A stretch of DNA of 64,000 nucleotides, taken from positions 4,385,456 through 4,449,455 of the forward strand of contig JAEVLN010000002.1 in NCBI GenBank assembly GCA_018350325.1. The letters run 5' to 3'. The position numbers and the translations under genes were made by a program. Position 1 is the first letter of the stretch. Every line of letters begins with the position of its first letter. Of this stretch, positions 46,022-55,722 are shown one piece after another. Under the pieces are notes generated by a model that worked only from the letters and a program-made list of their open reading frames with translations, was not told the DNA's origin and ran no database searches. This stretch comes from Globodera rostochiensis (taxonomy: Eukaryota > Nematoda > Chromadorea > Rhabditida > Heteroderidae).

Positions 46022-47088
46022 TTTACATATCTGAATTTAAACTTTGTTTGCAGCAATTTGAACATTCAATAACCCCCCAATTTACTTTGCCCTCCCCCCC
46101 CCCTCCCATCGCCAACTTTCGATCACGATCATTTTGTTGATTGATCTCCGATCGGAGAGGGATCTCTGAATCTTCATGTGCAAATGGCCTTGGATGAATC
46201 GCTCGCTCGTTAACTTTAATAAACAGTTTTTTCACCACACATTCATTTCTAATCGCTTCAGCACAACTTTAAAAGTGATCAACATTTATTTTGGATGGTT
46301 AATATTTGTTTATTTGACAAATGGAGGCGATCGAAGCGATTGAAAGTGTCAAGGAGAGGAGAGAATCTTTGACAGTTTTTGTGTTACGCTAAACGAATCA
46401 CAAAAATGGGAAAAGAAATGACTTTAAAAGGTCCCGAAGAATGGGCAAAACGCGTCACAAATTAAATAATTGTTCATTTATTCACTCCTCCGACCGACTA
46501 AATTCGACAATGCCCGCGCCCCTCCGTCGTTCCCTTTTGTCACTGCCAATTGTCCTCCCCCTCCTTTTGCTCCTCGTCCTTTTGTCCTCCAATGCCAATA
46601 TTGTCTCTGCCCTGTCGTCCATTCGTCACAAACGACAATTCAGCTTCACCGATTCGTTCTCCAGTGGCACAATTTTGCAGGCGGGCGGAGGTGGCCTTCT
46701 TTATCAATGATGAGGTCGCTGAACGGTGCTTTTGATCTGATCGGACCGATGGAATGGACTGATCTGCTGGTGCTAGTGAAAATGTGCAGAAAAGATGTTT
46801 CGGAGCCCGCATTTTACAAATGTTTCGTTCATTTTATAAACGAGTTTGGCAAAAACATTTTTAACAAAACATCATTTTTTAATCATAAATATCCCCCGTT
46901 TTATAATTTTTAAAATTTTTCCCATCCCCGCGGGAATTCCGTTAAAAATCAAAAAATTTCTTTATTTTATTATGGAAACAAAAAATGCCATGGGAAACAG
47001 AAAGTGCCATGGGAAACAGAAAGTGCCATGAGAAACAGAAAAAAGATATTTTGCTCAATTTTCGCTCGCTCTTTCAAAATGAATTTAG
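46022..47088 (+). repeat. 1-kb inverted duplication, copy 2
   Basis: Partner of 31245-32285. It contains the identical secreted-peptide ORF and the GCCATGGGAAACAGAAAGT units (three here, two in copy 1). A GATA-loop hairpin follows 19 bp after its end. Confidence 0.9.
46510..46710 (+). CDS. Secreted peptide ORF, copy 2 (66 residues)
   Basis: Identical in protein sequence to the ORF at 31604-31804: a strong signal peptide, then LSSIRHKRQFSFTDSF and a Gly-rich end GGGGLLYQ. The DNA around it is nearly identical for 1 kb, so identity of the protein reflects recent copying and is not by itself evidence of selection. Upstream 40 bp are ACGCGTCACAAATTAAATAA-type AT-rich DNA. Confidence 0.5.
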   Translation: MPAPLRRSLLSLPIVLPLLLLLVLLSSNANIVSALSSIRHKRQFSFTDSFSSGTILQAGGGGLLYQ

Positions 47089-47107
47089 TGAGATTTTGGA
47101 GGGGGGT

Positions 47108-47131
47108 CGGCGGTGCCGATAGGCGCCGCCG
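47108..47131 (+). repeat. GATA-loop hairpin, copy 7
   Basis: Exact consensus: CGGCGGTGCC-GATA-GGCGCCGCCG, preceded by a G-run and followed by AGAAAATTTTGAATTTTTG and ACTCAATTTG, the best-conserved tail of the family. Confidence 0.8.
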
Positions 47132-47688
47132 AGAAAATTTTGAATTTTTGACTCAATTTGTGATGAGACTTTTCCCCGGCGGCGCGCAAAACCCTAAATA
47201 CGTGCCGCCCTCCTAAAATTAACGACGTAAAAAAAATTTTACCAAAATTTTGAAGGAGGACTCTTTTGTTTAGCAAATTAATAATTTTAGACCAATTTTC
47301 TTAAGAATTCCGTCAAAAAATTAAATCGGCACCGCCTAGATTCTCCCCTCAGCAGAAGTGAAATCAGAACAAAGTTATTCATTTTTTATATATTCAGTGA
47401 ATTCATCCAATCAAAAAATGAAATGAAAAACTTGTGAATTGTATCAAATTTAAAAAAATTGGGAATTTAAAAAAGTTTAAAACAAATTATTTTATGTCTA
47501 AAATAAAATAAAACTTACGAAATATTTTAAGGCTTGGAAAATCGAAAAATATATTCAAATTAGATATAAATTTATTGCGCGAATTGATATAATGCTTCTC
47601 TCATTTGGCCAAAATTGATTTATAATTATTTTAGCAATTGAAAAGCATGGAAAATATATAAAAAAATATTTTATATAATATAAATTAA

Positions 47689-50600
47689 ATGTTCAACCCA
47701 ACAAATTGGCCACTAAAAATTGCAATAATTTTGCTTATAAATCCAATTTTGCACCAAAATACTCAAAATTCGGTGAAAGCAACAAAACATTTCAACCGTT
47801 TTCTGTCCGATTTGTTCGGTGGAACGCATCCGACTTCAAACGCGGACAAACGAAAAATGGAATTAACGCAGAGAATCAACAAGTTGGAGAAGGATCTCCG
47901 GTATTTGATGAAAAAAATTGAAATAATATAAGTTTAAAATTCACACTTTGACACTCCGGCTTTTACAGTCTTACCATCTAGATTCCGCTTGGTTTTTCCC
48001 CAAATTCCCAGGTCAGGCCGAGGATTTTATAGGCAAAAGGTCCGATAGGCCAAATCGGACAAAATGTCAAAAAAGCAGAATTCAAATTAGTCTCGACCAT
48101 CTGGGTTCCAGTCTCGGTTTTTCTTCAAAGCTCCCAGGCCTGAATTTATCGGACCGACTTTAGGATAAATGTTTGGCATTGGCACCTGAAATTTCTAAAA
48201 TTCAAATGAATGCATTTTTAAGCTATCAAAAGCACCTGGAAGTGCAGAAAAAATGCCAAATGAGAATTGAAATTGCTGTTATCAAATTTAAAATAAAAAT
48301 TGAGGAAAAAATGGAACATTACAACGCGATCGTGGAATTGATCAACGATCTGTCGGCCAAAGGAAAGCCGCCAAATTATTATGAAGAAAATGAGCAGTTG
48401 CTGAAGGACACAGAAACTGTCATTCAAGAAATTCGCAGGTTTCTTAAGGGGATTTGGCTAGGGAATCTTGCTTAAAAGTTTAAATCATATGTGAGGGAGA
48501 GACCAGTCCCCGATTCCTTGATTCCCCGATCCCAGCTTACCCGATTCCTCGATTCCCCGATTCCCAGCTTCCCCGATTCCCAGCTTCCTCGATTCCCAGC
48601 TTCCTCGATCCCCGATTCCTCAATTCCCCGATTCCTCGATTCCCCCGATTCCCAGCTTCACCGATTCCCAGCTTCCCCGATTCCCAGCTTCCTCGATTCC
48701 CCGATTCCCAGCTTCACCGATTCCCAGCTTCCCCGATTCCCAGCTTCCCCGATTCCCAGCTTCCCCGATTCCCAGCTTCCCCGATTCCCAGCTTCCTCGA
48801 TTCCCAGCTTCCTCGATCCCCGATTCCTCAATTCCTCGATTCCCCCGATTCCCAGCTTCACCGATTCCCAGCTTCCCCGATTCCCAGCTTCCCAGCTTCC
48901 TCGATTCCCAGCTTCACCGATTCCCAGCTTCCCCGATTCCCAGCTTTCCCGATTCCCAGCTTCCTCGGTCCCCGATTCCTCAATTCCCCGATTCCTCGAT
49001 TCCCCGATTCCCAGCTTCACCGATTCCCAGCTTCCCCGATTCCCAGCTTCCTCGATTCCCCGATTCCCAGCTTCACCGATTCCCAGCTTCCCCGATTCCC
49101 AGCTTCCTCGATCCCCGATTCCTCAATTCCCCGATTCCTCGATTCCCCGATTCCTCGATTCCCCGATTCCCAGCTTCACCGATTCCCAACTTCCCCGATT
49201 CCCAGCTTCCTCGATTCCCAGCTTCACCGATTCCCAGCTTCCCCGATTCCCAGCTTTCCCGATTCCCAGCTTCCTCGATCCCCGATTCCTCAATTCCCCG
49301 ATTCCTCGATTCCCCGATTCCCAGCTTCCTCGATTCCTCGATTCCCAGCTTCACCGATTCCCAGCTTCCCCGATTCCCAGCTTCCTCGATTCCCAGCTTC
49401 CTCGATCCCCGATTCCTCAATTCCCCGATTCCTCGATTCCCCCGATTCCCAGCTTCACCGATTCCCAGCTTCCCCGATTCCTAGCTTCCACGATTCCCAG
49501 CTTCCTCGATTCCCAGCTTCCTCGATCCCCGATTCCTCAATTCCCCGATTCCTCGATTCCCCCGATTCCCAGCTTCCCCGATTCCCAGCTTCCTCGATTC
49601 CCCGATTCCCAGCTTCACCGATTCCCAGCTTCCCCGATTCCCAGCTTCCCCGATTCCCAGCTTCCTCGATCCCCGATTCCTCAATTCCCCGATTCCTCGA
49701 TTCCCCCGATTCCCAGCTTCCGATTCCCAGCTTCCTCGATCCCCGATTCCTCAATTCCTCGATTCCCCGATGCCCCGATTTTGATCATTTTGGGTTTTGG
49801 TTTTTTTGGGCTGCTCTATTTGGGCCAAAATAAAGTTTTGGTCCAATTTTTTGTACAAAAATCCCCAAAAGTTTTTTGTTTTTATTTCTGGACTATAGTA
49901 AAAACTTCAAAATTCAATTTAAAGTTTCCCTCCCAGAAGTGTAAGTTTAAAATAAAAATAACAATATTAAAAAAATTTTGGTTTTGAGAAAAAATTTTGA
50001 TTTTTGGTGGTTTCGCTTTTCTGTTGTCGCTTTTTCCGTCTCCGGTGAAAAAAAATTTTGAATTTAATCGATCCTTTAATGAAAAAATACAAATCTTTCT
50101 AATTCTGATCACTGCTTATCGCGGATCAAAAATTTTAATGATTTGCGCCCACATTTATTGAAAAAAAAACATTACAAGAGGAGTTATTCAGTTCACTAAA
50201 TTTTTTGCGCCAAGCCTTTTTACAAAGAAATTGGGGGATTTTTCAGGCTGGACAGCCAAATCATGGTCTATCGTCGCGCTTCGTCGGCACTGAACGCTGC
50301 ATGTGAGTTGCACATGGACAGCAACCAGTTGGAGCTGTATGAATCGCAATATTCAAATGCCTTCATCCATTTCATTGCCGAGGGCGCGGAGTATTGTAGC
50401 GCACTGAAAATGGGCAAAAGCGTTGACTATCCGGAGCAGCGCCAATACAACTTCTTCGAGGAGCTCATCGAAGTGCTTTTTTTGAGACTTTCGTGAACAC
50501 TTTTTAAGGCTCGAATGATGTTTAAACACCGAGACTTTTGAAGATGATTTTACATCAGATTTTGGATGCTTATGGTACCAAACAGAGAGACAGAGAGAGA

Positions 50601-51376
50601 GAGAGAGAGAGCGGGCCGGTTCAGTCTAAAAAGCCATAAAACTTAAAAGCGAACAAACTAAAAGCTCTAAATGTGCTGAATTTACTGAGCAAAAATCCAA
50701 GTTATCCGTTATATATGTGAAACATTTGGCATAAAGTCCAAAAAAAGTGGAAAAAGATGGTTTTTGTCAATATTTCGATCATAACTTTTCTCATATTTAA
50801 CGGGTTATTTCGAATTTTGGCTTCTTCAAATATTCAACACATTTATAGTTTTTTAATCATACAAAATTTAGTTCAATTTTTAAAATAATGGTGGTAAAAC
50901 TATAGTCGGACTTGCGGGCCAATGGAAAGCGAGAATCTCGATTGACTAATTAAATATTGTTTTTATGGCAATTTATACAATTTTCTTAATAAAAAAAATG
51001 TTCAAAATTTAAACAGGAAATTGCGGACACTGAAAATGCAGCTAAAGTTGTGAAGAAAATGCAATTTTCGTTAAACAAAACGGAGCAGAAAAAAGATTAC
51101 GACGCCGTGTTGGGGCCGCGCGGCGTTTTGCGCCATTCCGGTGAAAATTCTGTTGAATTAAACAAAAAAAAAATTGAAAAAATTTTAGGTGTTTTAATGC
51201 GAGAGGGCAAAATTGGAATTGAGGGACGAATTGAAATTGGGGGAGAGCAAAAAACAATCAAAAAAAGCCTTTTAAAGACACGAAAATTGCGAGAGCAATT
51301 TTACAAGGTCAGCAATCAGAAGACAAAGGCTGCTTTTGAGGTTTTACAATTTGATAATAAAATTGAAAATAAATAA
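47689..51376 (+). CDS. Unidentified secreted coiled-coil protein, at least 4 exons
   Basis: Exons: first exon from ATG 47689; then 48164-48438, 50247-50472 and 51017-51376 (TAA). The last three join in phase. The first exon encodes a signal-like N-terminus (MFNPTNWPLKIAIILLINPI) followed by a Lys/Glu-rich helix-prone region; its own frame stops at 47931, and its donor is unresolved: GTGAAA at 47774 keeps phase with exon 2 but discards the helix-prone part. Exon 2 is a long charged coiled coil (IEIAVIKFKIKIEEKMEHYN, NEQLLKDTETVIQEIRR), exon 3 gives LDSQIMVYRRASSALNAACE and has 2 Cys, exon 4 is Lys-rich with GPRGVLRHSGENSVELN. The protein would be about 310-370 residues. No known family recognised. 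Intron 2 (1.8 kb) is mostly a minisatellite. Confidence 0.6.
48500..49770. repeat. 16-bp minisatellite in an intron
   Basis: About 80 units of the type CGATTCCCAGCTTCCC/CTC with CGATTCCTCAATTCCC variants, organised in higher-order blocks of roughly 110-200 bp that begin with TCGATCCCCGATTCCTCAAT (48605, 48815, 48967, 49110, 49277, 49404, 49522, 49668, 49738). It lies inside intron 2 of the coiled-coil gene. A 498-codon + ORF and several - ORFs exist only because the unit has no stop codons. Confidence 0.95.
50580..50612 (+). repeat. GA microsatellite
   Basis: GAGAGACAGAGAGAGAGAGA run within the last intron of the coiled-coil gene. Confidence 0.9.
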
Positions 51377-51436
51377 ATATTTAATATTTCGAACATTTTA
51401 AATTTACATTAAAAACTAAATTTTCGCCCATCCCGG

Positions 51437-51600
51437 ATTGAGGTCCGTTTGATGTTCTCGGAACCGCGCAAACAAAAGCCGCTGAGTGAGCACAAATTGT
51501 TGGCACTGCACATTAATGCGATGGCACCGGAATAGGCGGCAGAAATGGAATCCAAAAAATTTACGGCAAAGGAACAGAAAGCCACAATTTTGGCGTAAAT
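51437..51600 (+). pseudogene. Possible gene remnant with in-frame stop
   Basis: A + frame reads RIEVRLMFSEPRKQKPLSEH to NAMAPE, then TAG, then continues open as AAEMESKKFTAKEQKATILA. GC content is higher than the flanks. No splice sites place it in the gene ending at 51376. Origin not recognised. Confidence 0.25.
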
Positions 51601-52703
51601 TTGAATTTGTTCAACTGATGGGATGACCCATTTAAAATTTTGTCAATTTTTTGTGCCAACTTATGCGCTTAGTTTTTGAACCTAAGAAACTGTACAATTT
51701 TTAGCACCAATTTTACTGTTCAACATTTAAACTTTTGCATATTGTGAACCGCTTTGATCTTTTTTCAAATGATTTTGTTAAGAGAGGAAGCAAAAAGGAG
51801 TTTCTAAGGGGTTTTCGGGTCTTATAAACCGAATACGACTCCATTTCAACCTATTTCGAACTTCGGACATGAATTCGAAATACAAATTTTTTTTAGTCTG
51901 AACAACACAAATCAAAAACAAAGTTTAATGAAAAAATGCGCAAAAAATGTTTTCGAAAAATTGTTCTAATTTGTGTTCAAGGTTCGAAATTTACTGAAAT
52001 GGCAGTCAGATTCGGACACTACGACCCCGAAAACCCCCTAAAAACACCTATTTTTATTAACTTTGAAAAAAAGATTTTATTTTTTTTGTTGACAAACCGA
52101 AAAGAACCGACTTTTCTTCCTCACCTTTTATCTTTATTCGGGACGTGTAAAAAAAGATGGAAGAAAAAATCATGATTTGAGTGGGAATACCCCGGTTCCG
52201 GTTCGGTTATCCGAAAAGTTCCAAGATATTCGTTGCCAATTCAAATATTTATACAAGCATTATGCCAAAGTGCATATTTTTCGGGTGTCTGCCATGGTTT
52301 TATTTATTGATTTCCATTGTTGACGCTATAATCTATTTGAAAAAAAGTAGAGTAAACTGAACAATATCACTTTTATAAACATTGACAAAGAAAAAAAAAC
52401 TATTCAAATGGGATTAGAAGCTTAAAAAGAAGCAAAAATTCTAAAATCTATTCGAAATGTAATTTTATACATTTTGCGGTTCAAAAAAAATTGGTTGGGA
52501 CGGTAATGGGGAAAGTGGCCCGCTTCGTGTCCACACGTGTGTACTCCACATTTAATAATCCCCCCCCCCTAGGAGGGGGTTGAGAAATAATCCCACCCCC
52601 TGTAATATCCCGCCCCTATTAAATTTAAATCCAAATTCATTCTTTTGCCACTGGGTAAAATTTGACGAGATGTAATGGGGAAAATGGATAAACTATGCGT
52701 GTA
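51600..52703. other. AT-rich intergenic stretch
   Basis: No exon supported. 52560-52690 is an inverted, diverged copy of the interior of the transposon at 28950-29453 (shared CATCTCGTCAAATTTTACCC when read on the - strand, and CCCCCTGTAATA-type units). Confidence 0.5.
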
Positions 52704-53251
52704 GTGTTTACCAGTGTTTTCCTGTTCCAACAATTTTGAACCTGTTCCTGTTCCTGTTCTGTTCTAAAATCTTAGAACAGCCTGTCTGTTCTGTTCCTGT
52801 TCTGTTCCGACCTCGAGAACAGAACAGGAACAGGAACAGAACAGAGTAAACTGTTCTTAGACTGTTCCAAATTAAAAATTTTCCGAGTGAAATTCAGTCT
52901 GAAATTTTAATTGATGATGCATTGGACAAAGTGTTCAATCACTTCCTAGTGATGCTCGAGACCTAACCTTACCAAGACTTTACCCCGAGACTCGAGATTG
53001 ACCCTCAAAAACACGAGACTTTTACGAAAATATTTTAATTTAGATTTTGCAACCATTTTTTGAAGATTTTGATGGAATTGTTAAAAAAATTGGTCTTGAT
53101 TTTTAAAAACAAAACAAAAGGGTCCCCCTATGATTTTTTTCTCAAGTTTAATGAAACAAATAAAAAATTTATATGTCTTCAAAAAATATTAAATCTAAAA
53201 TATTTTTAATTACCATCAAAGTTCATAAAAAGAGAGAAAAAAAAAATCATT

Positions 53252-53316
53252 TACAAAGTCGGGGTCGAACCCACAGCCCCAGGCATCACATATCACTCAC
53301 CATTACACCACACCAG
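53252..53316 (-). repeat. tRNA-like module in element A
   Basis: On the - strand: box A-like TGGTGTAATGGTGAG (53311-53297) then a perfect box B GGTTCGACCCC (53271-53261). Resembles the 5' half of a Gly/Asp/Glu-type tRNA, but no acceptor-stem pairing is seen. Confidence 0.6.
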
Positions 53317-53349
53317 GGAGTAAAATAAAAAGAATAAAAAAGATTTTCA

Positions 53350-53416
53350 CTAGGGAAAGTTGAACCTTAGCCAAAATTGAATCACGTCACTCAGTTTAAC
53401 CACTACGCCACCTGAG
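53350..53416 (-). repeat. Second tRNA-like module in element A
   Basis: Box A-like TGGCGTAGTGGTTAAAC (53410-53394), box B-like AGGTTCAACTTT (53367-53356), same strand and similar spacing as the neighbouring module. Confidence 0.5.
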
Positions 53417-53974
53417 ATCATACTGGATAGTTGGAAATTTAAAATATATTACTCAATAAAAGTTCAATTCTTCAATTTTTACCCTGTTCTAGCTTGGCCT
53501 GTTCTGTTCCTGTTCTGTTCCTGTTCCAAGGATTTTGAACCTGTTCCTGTTCCTGTGCTGTTCTAAATTCTAGAATAGAACAGGAACAGGAACAGAACAG
53601 GAACAGAACAGGCCAAGCTGGAACAGGAAAACACTGGTGTTTACTAGTGCTCACGAGACCCAAAATTTCTCGATACTCGAGACTCGAGCCCGATACTTTA
53701 CCTCGAGACTCGAGCCCGAGCCCGATACTTTACCTCGAGACTCGAGCCCGATACTTTACCTCGAGACTGTCATAATTTGCTAAGATAACGTCAATTTTAG
53801 ACCAAATCTAATGATTTTTATCTTGATTTTGACTAAAACTAAGCAATTTTTTCCGAAAATTTTTGTTTTTAGGGGGTGTATTTTTCCCTTTTTATTGCGT
53901 TTTTGATTAAGAAATTTCTCAAAATGCAAATTTTTTTGAGAATTCTGCTTTACTTCTGGGGGAGGGGGGGAGGT

Positions 53975-53998
53975 CGGCGGTGCCGATAGACGCCGCCG
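53975..53998 (+). repeat. GATA-loop hairpin, copy 8
   Basis: CGGCGGTGCC-GATA-GACGCCGCCG, with left flank GAATTCTGCTTTA and G-run as at 18400, and the AGAAAATTTTGAATTTTTG tail as at 47108. It is internal to element B. Confidence 0.8.
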
Positions 53999-54219
53999 AG
54001 AAAATTTTGAATTTTTGACTCGATTTATTAAGAGATTTCAACCAAAATTTTCAAAACACGGTACTTTATTTTTTTTTGAAAAATGTGGGCACACCATCTT
54101 TAAACTAAATTTGTAAAAAAAATAACCATATAAGGTTTTCTGCGTGATGTGTTTTGTTTTTTGACTAAGAATCTGTAAAAAACAGTAATTAGGTATTTAA
54201 TTAAAAGAATAAAAAGGGT

Positions 54220-54286
54220 GTTCCACACGGGGATAGAACCTCTGATAAGGGAAATCAGAAACAGTTAACCCACTAAGCCACAAAAG
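54220..54286 (-). repeat. tRNA-like module in element B
   Basis: Box A-like TGGCTTAGTGGGTTAAC (54280-54264) and box B-like GGTTCTATCCC (54240-54230) on the - strand. Very similar to the module at 3438-3503 (TGGCTTAGTGG, GGTTCTA-CCC), which also lies downstream of a hairpin copy. Confidence 0.6.
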
Positions 54287-54615
54287 ATTTAAGTATTAAC
54301 ATGCATTTTTTAAATATTTAAGCTCAGAATTCTGTAATGAATTTTCACCAAAAATGCCATCTTTACCAGTGTAAAATCGAGACTAAATACGCGAGTCTCG
54401 AGCCCGAGCAGAGACCCAAAAACTCGAGACTTTTCTCGAGTCGATACTCGATATCGAGACTCTCGTGCAGCACTAGTGTTTACTGTGACATGATTTTCTT
54501 AAATTGGTTTTCAAGACAGGGAATCGTTCAACTGAGCGCTCACAACTGGGCGCCTATTATAAGGGGTCATTTGGGCGCCCGTTGAAAACTTTAAAAATTT
54601 TTCAAAATTTTGATA

Positions 54616-55508
54616 TACCGTATATACTGTTTAATTACCCACCCTGTAATAATTACCCACTCTAGGAAGGGATTGAAAAATAATTACCCACCAAAAAAAG
54701 TCAATCTTTAGGGGTGCATTTTTAGAGTTTAATGCATTTTTCTTAAAGAATTTTTTCAGAAGAAAATTTTCTCAAAAATCAATTTTAGGCGAAAAATTTT
54801 TTTTGTTTTTTTATGGCAATTTGTTCAGAAAATTGGTCCAAAAAGCTCGTATTCGTCCTTGAATGGCAAGGACAGTCATTGAAAATGGACCCTCGATCAT
54901 TGAAAATGTCTTATTTTCAAGATTGTCCTTGAAAATGAGGGTTTGGCGTGAGTGCTGAAAATATTGGGATTTTAATGGAAATATTTATGTTTTGGCATTG
55001 TGAATATTCAAAATTTTTAATAGAAAATGGTTATTTTATCAAAAATGCGCCCGCGCTCTCAAAAGAGTTGATTCTTGATCGTTTCTATTTTTAGCATGTC
55101 TTCAGTAAAGTGTAAAAGTGTCGTAGCAGAAGGGGAAATGGCTAATTTACTAGGTGTATTTTCCATCAATAAACAATGTTAAAATAAAAACATTTTCACG
55201 GCGGCGCCTATCGGCACCGCCGACCCCCCCCCCCCCCCCCACCTTTTCTCAAAAATTTTTGAAAAATCACGCGCAAAAAAATAGAGATAAAGAGCACAAA
55301 TTAATGAGCGGAAACAAGAAATTGTTGGAAAAGATTCATTCGGGCGAGAAATATAAGCCATTTGAACAGGAATAAAGCGTTTTTGTCTTGATAAAACCTA
55401 AAATTTGAGCGTCCTTGGATTTCGCTAAATTTTCTGTTGTGTCCTTGAAAAACAACATGTCTGTCCTTGGAAATTGTCTTTACCCAATACGAACCCTGAT
55501 ATACGGTA
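54616..55508. mobile_element. Possible relative of the 28950 transposon
   Basis: Starts ATACCGTATATACTGTTTAA and has ATATACGGTAT near 55498-55508, i.e. imperfect versions of the 28950-29453 inverted ends. Interior includes AATTACCCACC repeats and a hairpin copy. Ends are degraded and boundaries uncertain. Confidence 0.4.
55199..55222 (-). repeat. GATA-loop hairpin, copy 9
   Basis: Exact consensus in reverse orientation (CGGCGGCGCC-TATC-GGCACCGCCG) followed by a long C-run. Confidence 0.8.
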
Positions 55509-55722
55509 TTTACACTTGAAATTGAAGATTTTTACAGTAAATGGTAAAAAAAGATTAGCTCACAAAAACCGAAAAATTTCGGTTCGGATAACCGAAGAAT
55601 TCCCAGGAACCGCCAACCCTATGTAGTTGGTTGGAAGTGCTTTTTTGAAAAAATTAATTTGATCGATTTGTTTTGCCTTTCCGTTTTCCAATCGTTCGTC
55701 CTTTCCCAACCTTTTGCTTCTT

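Larger units (their letters stand above)
52712..53636. mobile_element. Non-autonomous hAT-type element A, 925 bp, TSD GTGTTTAC
   Basis: Ends CAGTGTTTTCCTGTTCC (52712-52728) and GGAACAGGAAAACACTG (53620-53636) are perfect inverted repeats. The 8-bp direct repeats GTGTTTAC flank it (52704-52711, 53637-53644); the site fits the hAT target pattern nTnnnnAn and CAGTG ends are hAT-like. Subterminal regions are long arrays of CCTGTTCCTGTTCTGTTC and its complement, so each end can fold on itself. The interior is AT-rich and carries CGAGACTCGAG repeats (52955-53020) and two tRNA-like modules on the - strand. No transposase. Confidence 0.92.
53645..54475. mobile_element. Non-autonomous hAT-type element B, 831 bp, same TSD GTGTTTAC
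   Basis: Ends TAGTGCTCACGAGA and, inverted, TCTCGTGCAGCACTA (one small indel) lie between GTGTTTAC at 53637-53644 (shared with element A) and GTGTTTAC at 54476-54483. Subterminal regions are CGAGACTCGAG/CGATACTTTACCTCGAG repeats. The interior carries a GATA-loop hairpin (53975-53998) and a tRNA-like module (54220-54286). No transposase. Confidence 0.9.

Noticed and set aside
47108..47160. GATA-loop hairpins as Helitron 3' ends
   Set aside because: Helitrons end with a hairpin followed within about 10-12 bases by CTRRT; none of the copies has CTRR at that distance on either side.
48491..49987. 498-codon + ORF of Ser/Pro/Ile repeats
   Set aside because: It is the 16-bp intronic minisatellite; the flanking exons of the coiled-coil gene splice across it in phase.
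54620..54680. SL1 spliced-leader RNA (GTTTAATTACCCA resembles SL1)
   Set aside because: The full leader sequence and an Sm site are absent; it is the inner part of a transposon-like repeat.
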